A stretch of DNA of 64,000 bases. Origin: Paraburkholderia dioscoreae (GTDB taxonomy: Bacteria; Pseudomonadota; Gammaproteobacteria; Burkholderiales; Burkholderiaceae). The position numbers were made by a program, and so were the translations under genes. The notes below the pieces were generated by a model. That model worked only from the letters and a program-made list of their open reading frames with translations, was not told the DNA's origin and did not search any database. The DNA lies in contig NZ_LR699554.1 of NCBI RefSeq assembly GCF_902459535.1, forward strand, positions 434,001-498,000, read 5' to 3'. Shown piece by piece: positions 36,603 through 45,511 of this stretch; within the stretch, counting starts at the first letter, position 1, and each line of letters begins with the position of its first letter.

Positions 36603-38132
36603 TCAAGGCACTTTTGCGGAAGCCGCTGCGGGCGCCGGCGCCGCTTTGACCGGCACTGCGGCTGCGGGCGCCGCACTGCCGGACGCATTCTGCGGATCCA
36701 TCTCCCACCCGCCGCCCAGCGCCAGGAACAGGTTGACCTGATCGATCGCCACCTGGCCTTCGGCGGCGGCCGCCTGAGATTTCGTCGAGGTGAGCGTGCG
36801 CGTCGCATCCAGATCCGAGATAAACGACTCACGCCCTGCGAGATACAGCCGATGCGTTTCATCCGCCGACGCGGCCGCCGACTTCACGGCGGCGCGCAAA
36901 GCGTCGGCGCGGGCGTAGTCCGACGCATAAGTTGCCAGACTGGTTTCGGTCTCGCGCAACGCGGTCAGCACCACGCCATCGAACTTCGCCAAGGCTACCT
37001 GGCTCGACGCCTGCGCCTCGCGCACCCGGCCGCGCGCGCCGTTCGCCGGGAAGGTCCAGCTGATCAGCGGACCGAAGCCCCAACGCGCCGTGGGCGAGGT
37101 GCCCAGGTCTTCGAGGATCCCGGTCAAGCCTGCCGAGGCGCCGATGCTTACCGTCGGATACAGCGCGCCGGTGGCCACGCCAATGCGCGCCGTGGACGCC
37201 GCCAGTTGACGCTCGGCTTCGCGCACATCCGGGCGGCGCTTGAGCAGCGCGGCGCCGTCGCCGATCGGAATCGGCTGGCGGATTTGCGGCAGCGTGTCGC
37301 ACGCGAGCACGGCCGGCGGCAAGTCGGATGGCGCGCGGGCGAGCAGCGCGGCGAGCCGGTACTGGGCGATCTTGCGGCGTGCCGTATAGCGCGGAATATC
37401 CGCCGACAGCGTATCGACCTGGGTCTGCCCGCGCGTCACGTCGGGCTGATTGCCGCGCCCCGCGTCACGCAGGCGGCGCGAGACGTCCACGCGCTGCTTC
37501 TGCAGAGCGAGCGACTGTTGCGCGATTCTGAGCTCATCGGCTGCCGAACATTGCTCGACGTATGAGCGCACCACGTCCGCCACCACGGTGATCCGCGCGA
37601 GATCGGCCGCGGCCTGCACGGACTCGCTGTCTGCCTGCGCCGCTTCCACGCCGCGCCGCAGCTTGCCGAACAGATCGATTTCATACGAGACGCTGATGCC
37701 GATGTCGCCTTCGTTGACGACCGGCAGTTTCTCGGTGAGCAGGTATTGCTCGGCGGATTCCTGCGCGCGTTCGATCAGCGCCGAAGTCTTGCCGGAGAAA
37801 CCACCTTGCGCTTGCGCGACGCCGAGCGCTTCGCGCGAGCGCGCGAGGTTCGCCGCCGCGACGCGCAAGTCGGTGTTCGATTGCAGCGCCTCGTCGACGA
37901 GTCCGTTCAGCACCGGATCGTCGTACAGCTTCCACCATACGGGCGGCACGTTGCGGCCGGTCGTCAGGGCCGCGTCGGCGCCTTCGATCGGCGTATTGGC
38001 CAGCGGCGCGTTGACGAGCGCCTGTTGCGGCAGCGCATAGTTGGGACCGACGTTCATGCAGCCGTCGAGCGCGACAGCCAACGGCAATAGCGGCAGCAGC
38101 GGCAATAAGGGCAGGGCGCGCGACAGCTTCAT
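36603..38132 (-). CDS. outer-membrane efflux lipoprotein, NodT/OprM family
   Basis: A 509-residue TolC-like channel. The signal ends in a lipobox (LAVALDGC), and two OEP repeats follow, with blocks such as DLRVAAANLARSREALGVAQ and TARIGVATGALYPTVSIGAS. It forms the outer-membrane exit of a tripartite pump with the HlyD adaptor and FUSC component encoded just upstream, overlapping the adaptor gene by 4 bases (ATGA). The tail is rich in Ala and Pro (PVKAAPAPAAASAKVP). Efflux of aromatic acids or antimicrobials is likely by analogy to AaeAB systems. Confidence 0.9.
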   Translation of the reverse strand: MKLSRALPLLPLLPLLPLAVALDGCMNVGPNYALPQQALVNAPLANTPIEGADAALTTGRNVPPVWWKLYDDPVLNGLVDEALQSNTDLRVAAANLARSREALGVAQAQGGFSGKTSALIERAQESAEQYLLTEKLPVVNEGDIGISVSYEIDLFGKLRRGVEAAQADSESVQAAADLARITVVADVVRSYVEQCSAADELRIAQQSLALQKQRVDVSRRLRDAGRGNQPDVTRGQTQVDTLSADIPRYTARRKIAQYRLAALLARAPSDLPPAVLACDTLPQIRQPIPIGDGAALLKRRPDVREAERQLAASTARIGVATGALYPTVSIGASAGLTGILEDLGTSPTARWGFGPLISWTFPANGARGRVREAQASSQVALAKFDGVVLTALRETETSLATYASDYARADALRAAVKSAAASADETHRLYLAGRESFISDLDATRTLTSTKSQAAAAEGQVAIDQVNLFLALGGGWEMDPQNASGSAAPAAAVPVKAAPAPAAASAKVP

Positions 38133-39157
38133 TGCGAAGCGCCCGAGATGACCGTGGCCGAGGCCGGCTGCGCAGCAGAGGCGGCCGGAACCGTGGACGT
38201 AGCCAAGGTTGAAGCCGAAGCCGAAGCCGAAGCCCCCGACGCACCCACCGCGCCCGAGGCACCCGCATCCGGACGCTTCTTACCCGCCAGCGCAAGATCG
38301 CGCACCGACACCGTCGCGGTGCGTCCCGCGATCATGCGGAAATCGGCGGGCACTTCGTCGAGCGCCACACGCACGGGAATCCGTTGCGCGAGCCGCACCC
38401 AACTGAATGCCGGATTCACGTTCGGCAGCAGGTTCGTGCCCTGCGAGCGGTCGCGATCCTCGATACCGGCGACAATGCTCTGCACGTGTCCGCGCAACAC
38501 GTCCGGCTCGCCCATCACCTTGATATCCACCGGTTGGCCGATGCCGATGCCGCGCAGCTTGGTCTCCTCGAAATAACCGTCCACGCGGAACGAATGCATG
38601 TCCACCACCGAGACCACCGCCCGCCCCGCCGCGACGAATTCGCCGGCGCGCGGCGCGCGGTCGTTCAGATAACCGTCCACCGGACTCACGATCGTGGCGC
38701 GTTGCAGATTCAGCTTCGCGGTATCGATCGCAACGTTTGCATCAGCAAGCGCGGCTTCGCCCTGTTCGACGCGCGAGCGGCTTTCTTCGGACACCTCTGC
38801 AGCGACCAGGTTGCCGAGCTTGCGGTTGCGCGCGTCTTCGCGACGTGCCTGATCGAGCGTGGCGCGGCGTTGTTGCGCGGTGGCCTGAGCCTGGCGCAGC
38901 GCGAGCGTATAGCGAGCCTGATCGATCACGAACAGCACCTGGCCCCGCCTGACCTGCTGGTTGTCCACCACTTCGACCGACGAGATCAGCCCCGAGATGT
39001 CTGGCGCGACCTGGATCACGTCGGCGCGCACGTGTCCGTCGCGAGTCCACGGGGCGAACATGTAGTAGTCGACCAGCTTCCACAGCACGAGAGCCGCGGC
39101 CACGACGACGATCAGGGTGAGCAGAATCTGCCCGACGGAGAACCAGGTTTTTTTCAC
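38129..39157 (-). CDS. HlyD-family membrane fusion protein, AaeA-like
   Basis: A 342-residue periplasmic adaptor with one N-terminal transmembrane helix (ILLTLIVVVAAALVLWKLVDY) and biotinyl-lipoyl-like hairpin halves (VAPDISGLISSVEVVDNQQV, AGEFVAAGRAVVSVVDM). It starts with GTG inside the stop of the DUF1656 gene. The last 45 residues are a low-complexity Ala/Ser/Gly tail not usual in the family. It links the FUSC inner-membrane pump to the NodT channel. Confidence 0.9.
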   Translation of the reverse strand: MKKTWFSVGQILLTLIVVVAAALVLWKLVDYYMFAPWTRDGHVRADVIQVAPDISGLISSVEVVDNQQVRRGQVLFVIDQARYTLALRQAQATAQQRRATLDQARREDARNRKLGNLVAAEVSEESRSRVEQGEAALADANVAIDTAKLNLQRATIVSPVDGYLNDRAPRAGEFVAAGRAVVSVVDMHSFRVDGYFEETKLRGIGIGQPVDIKVMGEPDVLRGHVQSIVAGIEDRDRSQGTNLLPNVNPAFSWVRLAQRIPVRVALDEVPADFRMIAGRTATVSVRDLALAGKKRPDAGASGAVGASGASASASASTLATSTVPAASAAQPASATVISGASQ

Positions 39158-39363
39158 GTTATTAGTCTGTGCGAAACGACAACGACAAGGCCCAGCACCA
39201 GCACATAGATGCCGAGATCGAAGATGGAGCGATGCCAGACGAAGCGGTAAAAGCCGACGCGCGCAAGCACCGTGCGGATCGCCAGGTTGATCAGATACGC
39301 GATCAACATCAGCACGAGCACGGCCGGCACGAACACGCCGAAGATATCGATTTCACCGATCAT
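39154..39363 (-). CDS. DUF1656 small membrane protein, AaeX-like
   Basis: A 69-residue protein with two hydrophobic segments (IFGVFVPAVLVLMLIAYLIN and IFDLGIYVLVLGLVVVVSH) matching the AaeX/DUF1656 family, found between fusion protein and pump in aromatic-acid efflux operons. It overlaps the adaptor gene by 4 bases. Function is not established; its constant position suggests a pump accessory. Confidence 0.9.
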   Translation of the reverse strand: MIGEIDIFGVFVPAVLVLMLIAYLINLAIRTVLARVGFYRFVWHRSIFDLGIYVLVLGLVVVVSHRLIT

Positions 39364-39418
39364 CGCGGAGAGTGGAAAGAGGTGGAGACGGCCGGAAACC
39401 GGCGGCGAACGGCGGGCA

Positions 39419-41521
39419 TCAGGCGGCAGCCTCCGGCTCGGGCGGCGTCGGTATTATCAACGTGGCCGGAAACAGCGAAAGACGCAAGCCGACCAGCGCG
39501 TGCAGCGCGTCACGCAACTGGCGCGCCGACGTTTGCGAGGTCGCGCTCGGCGCGCCGGCGTTGGCGAGCCCCTGTGCCGTTACGCGCGCCACGGCGGCGT
39601 CGATCGACGACATCAGGCTGTCCGGCACCGGCTCGCGCTTGCGGCGCGCAACACAGTTTTCGTAGTATTGACGCACGTCGTCGAGCACGTGTTCGATCGC
39701 GGCCGGCGCTTCGCCACCCAGCTTGCGGGTCAGGCGGCGCAGATCGAGCGCGTTGAAGGCAATGCGCAGATCGCGAAAGCTCTCGATCGACGGATGGCGA
39801 TGGTCGTCGGTAGCGGCGAGGCGCGGGATCAACTGCATCAGCCGGTCGACCATGCGCGCGGCGAGATTGCGCGGATCTTCGATCGGCCGTGTCGACGCCG
39901 TGAGCGCCACGTCGGCCCAGCTCGAACGCAACAGTCGGGCCGCCGCGAGTTCGGCGCCGAACGGCCGCGTCACGCGAGTCCACACGTACGCGTAGAGCAG
40001 CCCGGCGAGGCCCGCGAGATTGCTGTTCAGAAACACGAAAAAGTTGGCGTCGTAAGCGTCTTGGATGCTGATGAAGGTGGCCGTGTTCACGGCGACCAGC
40101 ACGGTGGCCAGGTTGAACTGCGGGCGCGGAATCAGCGTGCCGACGAAGATGAACGGCGCGGCGAACATGACGACCAGCATGGGAAAGTCATGCACGTGCG
40201 GCAGCACGACGAACAGGTAGACGCCCGCCGCCACCACGCTGATCGCGGTCGCCACGAAGAAGCGGAACACGAACGGCGCGGGCTCGTCGAGCGCCGCGAA
40301 GAAACAGCATGCCACGGCCGCGAGCGTCACCGCGCTGGCACCGTCGTTCCAGCCCGAGCCGATCCACAGACTGCACGCGAGAACCACGGCGGCCGCGGCC
40401 GAACCGGTCGAGAACAGCATGATGCCGTGATCGTAGAAGCGCTCGGTGCCGCCCAGCCGCCAATGGCGAAAGCGCGGGCGCCACGAACCTTCTTCGCGCG
40501 TGATGATGATGCGCAGCGCGCGGCAGTCCTGCCAGACGTCGATCACCTGCTTCATCCGCCACAACGCGTTCGAAAGCAGCGCGCCGTCCCAACTGGCTAG
40601 CGCGGACGGCGGCGGCTGCAGCGCCGCGATGCGCTCGCGCAACGCGTCGGCCGTCGGGTCGGGATGATAGCCTTCGCTCACGGCGGGCATCGGCTCATTG
40701 AACCACTTGATGAGATCGGCGAGCAGGCTTTCCAGACCTTCAGGCCATGTCTGGCGGCTGCTGTTGTAGAGCGCGATCAGCGGATCGGCCAGCGCCGACA
40801 TGATCGGCAGCAGCAACTGCATGCGCCCGCGCAACTCATGCGCGCGCGCCAGCACGTCGGGCCGCGTGTGATCGTAGGCAAGCTGGCTCAGCAGCAGTTC
40901 CAGACCGTTAATGGTGGCCGCGAGTCGCTGCCGGGCACCCGATACCGCCGAGCCGGCAATGCGGCCGGACAGCGTTTCCGTCGCATAGAACGCGGCGTCG
41001 CGAAACCATGCGTCGGTCCGCTCGATGATGGTGGGCGCAAGCCGGCTCGGAAACAGCACGCTGCCGACAATGCTCGCGCACACGATGCCAAGCGTGATCT
41101 CCTCGGTACGGCTGACCGCAAGATCGAACACGCCGGTTGGGTTGGTCACCGAAGGCAGCGCGATGATCGGCATCGTATAGCCGGCCAGCAGGAACACGTA
41201 GCTGCGCGCGGTGCGGTCGGACACCGCCAGATACAGCAGCGTACCGGTCCAGAGCGCCACGATCACGCTGAACAGATACGGCGATTCGACGAAGGGCGGC
41301 ACCAGCAGCACCGCGGCCGAGGCGCCGAGCATGGTGCCGAGCGCACGGTACAGCGCCTTGGAGCGGGTCGCGCCGACGAACGGATTCGACACGATGTAGA
41401 CGGTCGCCATCGCCCAATACGGGCGCGGCAGTTCGAGCGCGAGACCGATGTAGAGCGCGATCATCGCCGCGGCAAAAGTCTTGACCGAGAACAACCAGTC
41501 GCGAAGGGAAGGGTAGACCAT
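39419..41521 (-). CDS. FUSC-family inner-membrane transporter, AaeB-like
   Basis: A 700-residue protein with two blocks of about six transmembrane helices, one at the N-terminus (residues 14-170) and one around 370-500, separated by a long cytoplasmic helical region, the architecture of FUSC/AaeB (p-hydroxybenzoate efflux) proteins. Marker block PRPYWAMATVYIVSNPFVGATRSKALYR is typical, here ending before residue 61. Transcribed from the MarR gene through DUF1656, adaptor and channel, it forms a complete efflux operon, probably exporting aromatic carboxylates or similar compounds. Confidence 0.9.
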   Translation of the reverse strand: MVYPSLRDWLFSVKTFAAAMIALYIGLALELPRPYWAMATVYIVSNPFVGATRSKALYRALGTMLGASAAVLLVPPFVESPYLFSVIVALWTGTLLYLAVSDRTARSYVFLLAGYTMPIIALPSVTNPTGVFDLAVSRTEEITLGIVCASIVGSVLFPSRLAPTIIERTDAWFRDAAFYATETLSGRIAGSAVSGARQRLAATINGLELLLSQLAYDHTRPDVLARAHELRGRMQLLLPIMSALADPLIALYNSSRQTWPEGLESLLADLIKWFNEPMPAVSEGYHPDPTADALRERIAALQPPPSALASWDGALLSNALWRMKQVIDVWQDCRALRIIITREEGSWRPRFRHWRLGGTERFYDHGIMLFSTGSAAAAVVLACSLWIGSGWNDGASAVTLAAVACCFFAALDEPAPFVFRFFVATAISVVAAGVYLFVVLPHVHDFPMLVVMFAAPFIFVGTLIPRPQFNLATVLVAVNTATFISIQDAYDANFFVFLNSNLAGLAGLLYAYVWTRVTRPFGAELAAARLLRSSWADVALTASTRPIEDPRNLAARMVDRLMQLIPRLAATDDHRHPSIESFRDLRIAFNALDLRRLTRKLGGEAPAAIEHVLDDVRQYYENCVARRKREPVPDSLMSSIDAAVARVTAQGLANAGAPSATSQTSARQLRDALHALVGLRLSLFPATLIIPTPPEPEAAA

Positions 41522-41527
41522 AAACCG

Positions 41528-42136
41528 TTACGCCGGATCGCCGGTCTCGTGCGGCGCGGCGGGGTCCGCTTTGCCTTTGTTCGACTTGTTCTCTTTGGCT
41601 GCCTGGCGGAGTGGGCCGCCGCCCTGCGCCGGTTCGCCTGCGGCGCGTTGATTGGGTCGGCTACGTTCTTCGCCGTCTGGCTCGCTGTTCTGAGCGGCCG
41701 GTTCGGTGGCCTCCCCCGTGAAAGCGGCCAGCACGCGCAAGGTCGCTTCCAGATCGCTGCGCGAGACGTCTTTCAATGCCTGCGCGCGCAGCGTGACCAG
41801 TTCCTCTTCCATTTTTGCGGTGACGGCCCGGCCTTCTTCGGTGAGCACCACGGTTTTCGCACGCCGGTCTTCGGGATCCTCGTCGCGGCGCATCAGGCCC
41901 GCCGCGCACAATTGATCGAGCAGCCGCACGAGCGACGGCCCTTCGATTCCAATGTGATCGGCTAACGTGACCTGGCGCACGGCCGAGCCGAGCCGGCTGG
42001 CGGTCAGCAGCGGCGTGGCGCATGCCTCGGAGACATTGAAGGCGGCGAGCACGCCGTGGCTCGTGCGCCGCCATTTTCGGGCAGCGACGACCAGCGTGCT
42101 GCTGACGGTGCGGCGCAAGGTATCGAGATTCGGCAT
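41528..42136 (-). CDS. MarR-family transcriptional regulator with long acidic/basic tail
   Basis: A 202-residue regulator. The winged helix has QVTLADHIGIEGPSLVRLLD as recognition helix and RRDEDPEDRRAKTVVLTEEG as the wing, typical of MarR proteins. Residues after about 145 form a disordered charged tail (EEN/GEERSRPNQRAAG-type) longer than in ordinary MarR proteins. It is the first gene of the efflux operon, ending 6 bases before the FUSC gene, and has a perfect inverted repeat in its promoter, so it likely represses the operon until an aromatic ligand binds. Confidence 0.9.
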   Translation of the reverse strand: MPNLDTLRRTVSSTLVVAARKWRRTSHGVLAAFNVSEACATPLLTASRLGSAVRQVTLADHIGIEGPSLVRLLDQLCAAGLMRRDEDPEDRRAKTVVLTEEGRAVTAKMEEELVTLRAQALKDVSRSDLEATLRVLAAFTGEATEPAAQNSEPDGEERSRPNQRAAGEPAQGGGPLRQAAKENKSNKGKADPAAPHETGDPA

Positions 42137-42153
42137 GGCCGCTATTGTATTTC

Positions 42154-42192
42154 CAAAAACTTCGTTAGCAACCTATTGAATTGAAGTTTTTG
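42154..42192. promoter_or_regulatory. perfect inverted-repeat operator upstream of the MarR gene
   Basis: CAAAAACTTC (42154-42163) and GAAGTTTTTG (42183-42192) form a perfect 10-bp inverted repeat with a 19-base spacer, 18 bases upstream of the marR start codon. Arms of this size in a MarR promoter are most simply two operator half-sites for autorepression. Confidence 0.6.
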
Positions 42193-42221
42193 TGACGCCG
42201 GGGTTATCCGTCAAGCCGCGC

Positions 42222-43880
42222 TTACGCGGCGAGCCCAAGCCGTACCGTGCGCGCGAGGTCATCGAGCTGGAAAGGTTTGCGCAGAATCGTGCAGCGCTTC
42301 ACCGCCAGCCCGGAAATATCCACGTCCGCATAACCCGTCGCGAGGATCACCGGTAGATCCTCGCGCAGTTTGCGCGCCTCGGCGATCACGTCGATTCCGT
42401 TCATGCCGGGCATGGCGAAGTCCACCATCAGCAGGTCCGGCTTGTCGTCCTGCAAGCGGTTCAGTCCGGCGCGTCCGTCGGCGGCCTCGGTCACGGTGTA
42501 GCCGAGCATTCTTAGCGACTCGACGAGCATGGCGCGCACCTCGCCGTCGTCTTCAACCACCAGCACCCGCTTTTCGCCGACCGCGTTCGCTTCCGCATTC
42601 GACGTCGCTTCGGCTTGCGGCGCCACGCGTTCGCGCAACGGTAGCCAGATCTCGACGGTGGTGCCCGCGCCTTCCTCGCTGAACAGACGCGCGGTGCCGC
42701 CGGCTTGCGTCGCGATGCCGTAGACCTGGCTCAAGCCGAGTCCCGTTCCCTTGCCGATCGGCTTGGTGGTGAAGAACGGATCGAACACGCGCGACACGAC
42801 TTCGGGCGGCACACCCGAACCGGTATCGGCGACTTCGATCACCACATAGGGGCCGCCTTCGAGAGTCTGATCCGGCGCTTCGCGCTCTTTCACGCGAATG
42901 CCGAGCTGGCCGCCGGCCGGCATGGCGTCGCGCGCGTTGATGGCGAGATTGAGAATGGCCAGTTCGAGCTGATTGGCGTCGGCCTCGGTCCACAACTCGT
43001 CGCCGCCGAATTCGTTGGTGTAGCGAATGCCGGAACCGAGCGACACTGTGATGATGTCGCGCATGCCTTGCAGCAACGTCACCACGTCCACCGCTTTCAG
43101 ATCGAGGTTGCTGTTGCGCGAGAAAGTAAGCAATTGTCCCGTCAGTTTCGCGCCGCGTTCGGTCGCGCGTTTGACGGTGGCGGCCATGCCGCGAAGGCGC
43201 TCGTCGCTGCTTACGCGAGCGATCAACTCCGCGTTGACCATGATGACGTTCAACAGATTGTTGAAGTCGTGCGCTATGCCGCCGGTGAGTTGCCCGAGCG
43301 CTTCCATTTTCTGCGATTGCACCAGCACGGCCTGCACTTTGGCGCGCTCGTGAATCTCCATCATCAGCCGGTTGTTGGCGGAAGCAAGTTCGTGGGTGCG
43401 CTCTGCAATGCGGCTCTCCAGCGAGTCGTTCAGTTGCACGAGCGCGTCCTGCGCCTGGATCCGCTCGGCAAGATGGCGGCGCGACTCGTATTGCCGCGCC
43501 CGTGCCCGTAGTGACGAAGCCACCGCGCGCCGCAGCGTTTCCGAATTCAGCGGACGTTCGAGCACGACCACGTTGCCGAGCCGTTCGAGCACTTCCAGCC
43601 CGCGCTCCGAGCGATGTCCGACGCGTGGGGCGGCAAGCAGCGTGAACGGGAAGTCGGACCATGCCGGCTGCTGCTCGAGCCAGTCGAACAGGCGCACCGC
43701 ATGGCCGCCTGCCAGCGCTTCCTCGGCGATCAACGCGGCGCCGGCGCCCTCATCCAGCGCGGCGGTGAGCGCGTCGGCATCGCGGCATGCCACGCACATG
43801 CGGTCGTCTTTGCGCAGCACTTCTGCGATCACATCGGCGTCGCGGCCAAACGGCGCCAGGATAAGAACGCGTTGCTCCAT
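42222..43880 (-). CDS. hybrid sensor histidine kinase with C-terminal receiver
   Basis: Start set at 43880 (MEQRVLILAP), 4 bases after the KaiC-like gene, giving 552 residues. The N-terminal 130 residues form a receiver-like domain lacking the usual Asp pocket, then a coiled coil, the HisKA domain (ALGQLTGGIAHDFNNLLNVI with the phosphorylated His), the HATPase (NLAINARDAMPAGG, VADTGSGVPP, GKGTGLGLSQVYG), and a true receiver with phospho-Asp in LLMVDFAMPGMNG. Its coupling to a KaiC-like ATPase suggests a two-part signalling module. Input is unknown. Confidence 0.9.
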   Translation of the reverse strand: MEQRVLILAPFGRDADVIAEVLRKDDRMCVACRDADALTAALDEGAGAALIAEEALAGGHAVRLFDWLEQQPAWSDFPFTLLAAPRVGHRSERGLEVLERLGNVVVLERPLNSETLRRAVASSLRARARQYESRRHLAERIQAQDALVQLNDSLESRIAERTHELASANNRLMMEIHERAKVQAVLVQSQKMEALGQLTGGIAHDFNNLLNVIMVNAELIARVSSDERLRGMAATVKRATERGAKLTGQLLTFSRNSNLDLKAVDVVTLLQGMRDIITVSLGSGIRYTNEFGGDELWTEADANQLELAILNLAINARDAMPAGGQLGIRVKEREAPDQTLEGGPYVVIEVADTGSGVPPEVVSRVFDPFFTTKPIGKGTGLGLSQVYGIATQAGGTARLFSEEGAGTTVEIWLPLRERVAPQAEATSNAEANAVGEKRVLVVEDDGEVRAMLVESLRMLGYTVTEAADGRAGLNRLQDDKPDLLMVDFAMPGMNGIDVIAEARKLREDLPVILATGYADVDISGLAVKRCTILRKPFQLDDLARTVRLGLAA

Positions 43881-43884
43881 GACC

Positions 43885-45402
43885 TCACTTCCCGGGCGTT
43901 TCGATGACGCGGTTCGTCGCCCCGAGCAGGGCAGTGCTGCCACGATAAGCCGGCAGTCCGGAGAGTACGCCTTCGAAGTCGCGCAGCGCGTCGCCCACTT
44001 CCACGCCGCCGCTGGCTAGACGGAACTGGCGGATCGAGCGTTCGTGGGCATTGGCGCGGCTCTTCACGGCGGTCACGGCGGTGAGCACTTCGCCGTGGTG
44101 TTCGAAATAGCGGAACAGCACGACCACGTCGCTCAGATAGCTGATGTCGATATCGTTCTGCACCTCGCCGATAATGCCGTGCTGCCCCAGCACGAGCATC
44201 GTGACGACGCCTTGCTGGTTGAGATAGCCGAGCAGCTCGTGCATTTGCAGCAGCAGATAGCGCTCGCCGGGCATGGCCTGGAGATAGGCGTTCAGGCTGT
44301 CGATCGCAACGTACCGGGCGCCCTTCTTTTCGACCGACCGGCGCACGTCGCTGGCGAACTCGCCCGGGGATATCTCCGCCGGATCGATCTGGCGCAGCGT
44401 CAGCAAACCGCTCTCGACGTGCGGCGCGAGATACATGCCGAGCGTCGCACAACGGATCGTCAGCGTGGTGAGGGTCTCGTCGAACACGTAGTAGACGCAA
44501 CGCTCGCCGCGTTCGAGCGCCGCGATCAGGCATGACACCACCGTGGTGGTCTTGCCCACACCCGAGGGGCCGATCATCAGCGCGTTGGTGCCGGGGATCA
44601 GTCCGCCGCCGAGCAGCGCGTCGAGTCCCGCCGTGCCGGTGCTCACCACCTCGGCGTTGAAGTTGGTGTGATGCTCGGCCGCGACGAGGCGCGGATAGAC
44701 GTGGATGCCGCCGGTGTCGAGCGTGAAGTCGTGGTAGCCCTCGCGGAACTTGATGCCGCGCATCTTGGCGACGCGTGCGCGGCGGCGGTTGCCGCCATAG
44801 TCGTGCACGAGGTTGTCGAGGCTGATCACGCCGTGCGCGATGCTGTGCAACTGCACGTCGCCGGGGTCGGACGAATTGTCGTCGAGCAGCAGCACGGTGC
44901 ATTCGCGGGTGGCGAAATAACGCTTGAGCGCGAGAATCTGCCGGCGGTAGCGCAGCGGGTTCTGCGACAGCAGCCTCAATTCAGAGAGGCTGTCGAGCAC
45001 GATGCGAGCGGGCTTGAGTTCCTCGACCTGCTGGATCACGTTGCGCACCGTCTCGCCGAGTTCAACTTCGGCCGGGTGCAAGACGGTCTGCTCGTATTGC
45101 GGGTCGAGGCCTTCGTCGGAAAGCAGCTCCAGAACCGTGAACCGGCTGATGTCCCAGCCATGACTTTCGGCTACCGCGATCAACTCTGAGCGGGTTTCGG
45201 ACAGCGTGATATACAAGCCGCCTTGGCCTTCTTCGACACCCTTGAGTAAGAACTGCAAGGCCAGGGTAGTTTTACCTGTACCGGGCGCGCCTTCCACGAG
45301 GTACATGCGGTGCGGTGTGAGACCGCCTCCCAGGATGTCGTCGATTCCCTCGATTCCTGAGGACAGGCGGGCCGGTGTGTCGGCGTCGTGTCTGTTTGAC
45401 AT
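43885..45402 (-). CDS. KaiC-like RecA-family ATPase with duplicated domains
   Basis: A 505-residue protein with two RAD55/KaiC domains. Domain one has Walker A GAPGTGKTTLALQF and domain two GPSGVGKTTTVVSC, each followed by Walker B-like strands (RIVLDSLSELRLL, YVAIDSLNAYLQ). KaiC duplicates occur widely outside cyanobacteria, where they serve in stress or signalling pathways with histidine kinases rather than a KaiABC clock; no kaiA or kaiB is present. It lies 4 bases upstream of the hybrid kinase, so they are co-translated partners. Confidence 0.9.
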   Translation of the reverse strand: MSNRHDADTPARLSSGIEGIDDILGGGLTPHRMYLVEGAPGTGKTTLALQFLLKGVEEGQGGLYITLSETRSELIAVAESHGWDISRFTVLELLSDEGLDPQYEQTVLHPAEVELGETVRNVIQQVEELKPARIVLDSLSELRLLSQNPLRYRRQILALKRYFATRECTVLLLDDNSSDPGDVQLHSIAHGVISLDNLVHDYGGNRRRARVAKMRGIKFREGYHDFTLDTGGIHVYPRLVAAEHHTNFNAEVVSTGTAGLDALLGGGLIPGTNALMIGPSGVGKTTTVVSCLIAALERGERCVYYVFDETLTTLTIRCATLGMYLAPHVESGLLTLRQIDPAEISPGEFASDVRRSVEKKGARYVAIDSLNAYLQAMPGERYLLLQMHELLGYLNQQGVVTMLVLGQHGIIGEVQNDIDISYLSDVVVLFRYFEHHGEVLTAVTAVKSRANAHERSIRQFRLASGGVEVGDALRDFEGVLSGLPAYRGSTALLGATNRVIETPGK

Positions 45403-45480
45403 GGCGTGGTGGGGCGTTTGGCGTCAATGAAAAGCTGATGATTTTTCAGCCGGTACGAGGAGGGTGCAATTTGCGTGCCC

Positions 45481-45511
45481 GCGCGCGCCGACGCTACGTG
45501 CCGGCGCGCGC
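45481..45511 (-). terminator. GC-rich hairpin at the end of the LysR gene
   Basis: GCGCGCGCCG and CGGCGCGCGC form a perfect 10-bp stem around an 11-base loop that contains the TAG stop of the LysR gene. No T-run follows, so it is a weak or Rho-independent-like stop at best. Confidence 0.4.

Noticed and set aside
39272..40600. 442-residue frame opposite the FUSC gene
   Set aside because: Low-complexity Arg/Gly/His sequence; shadow.
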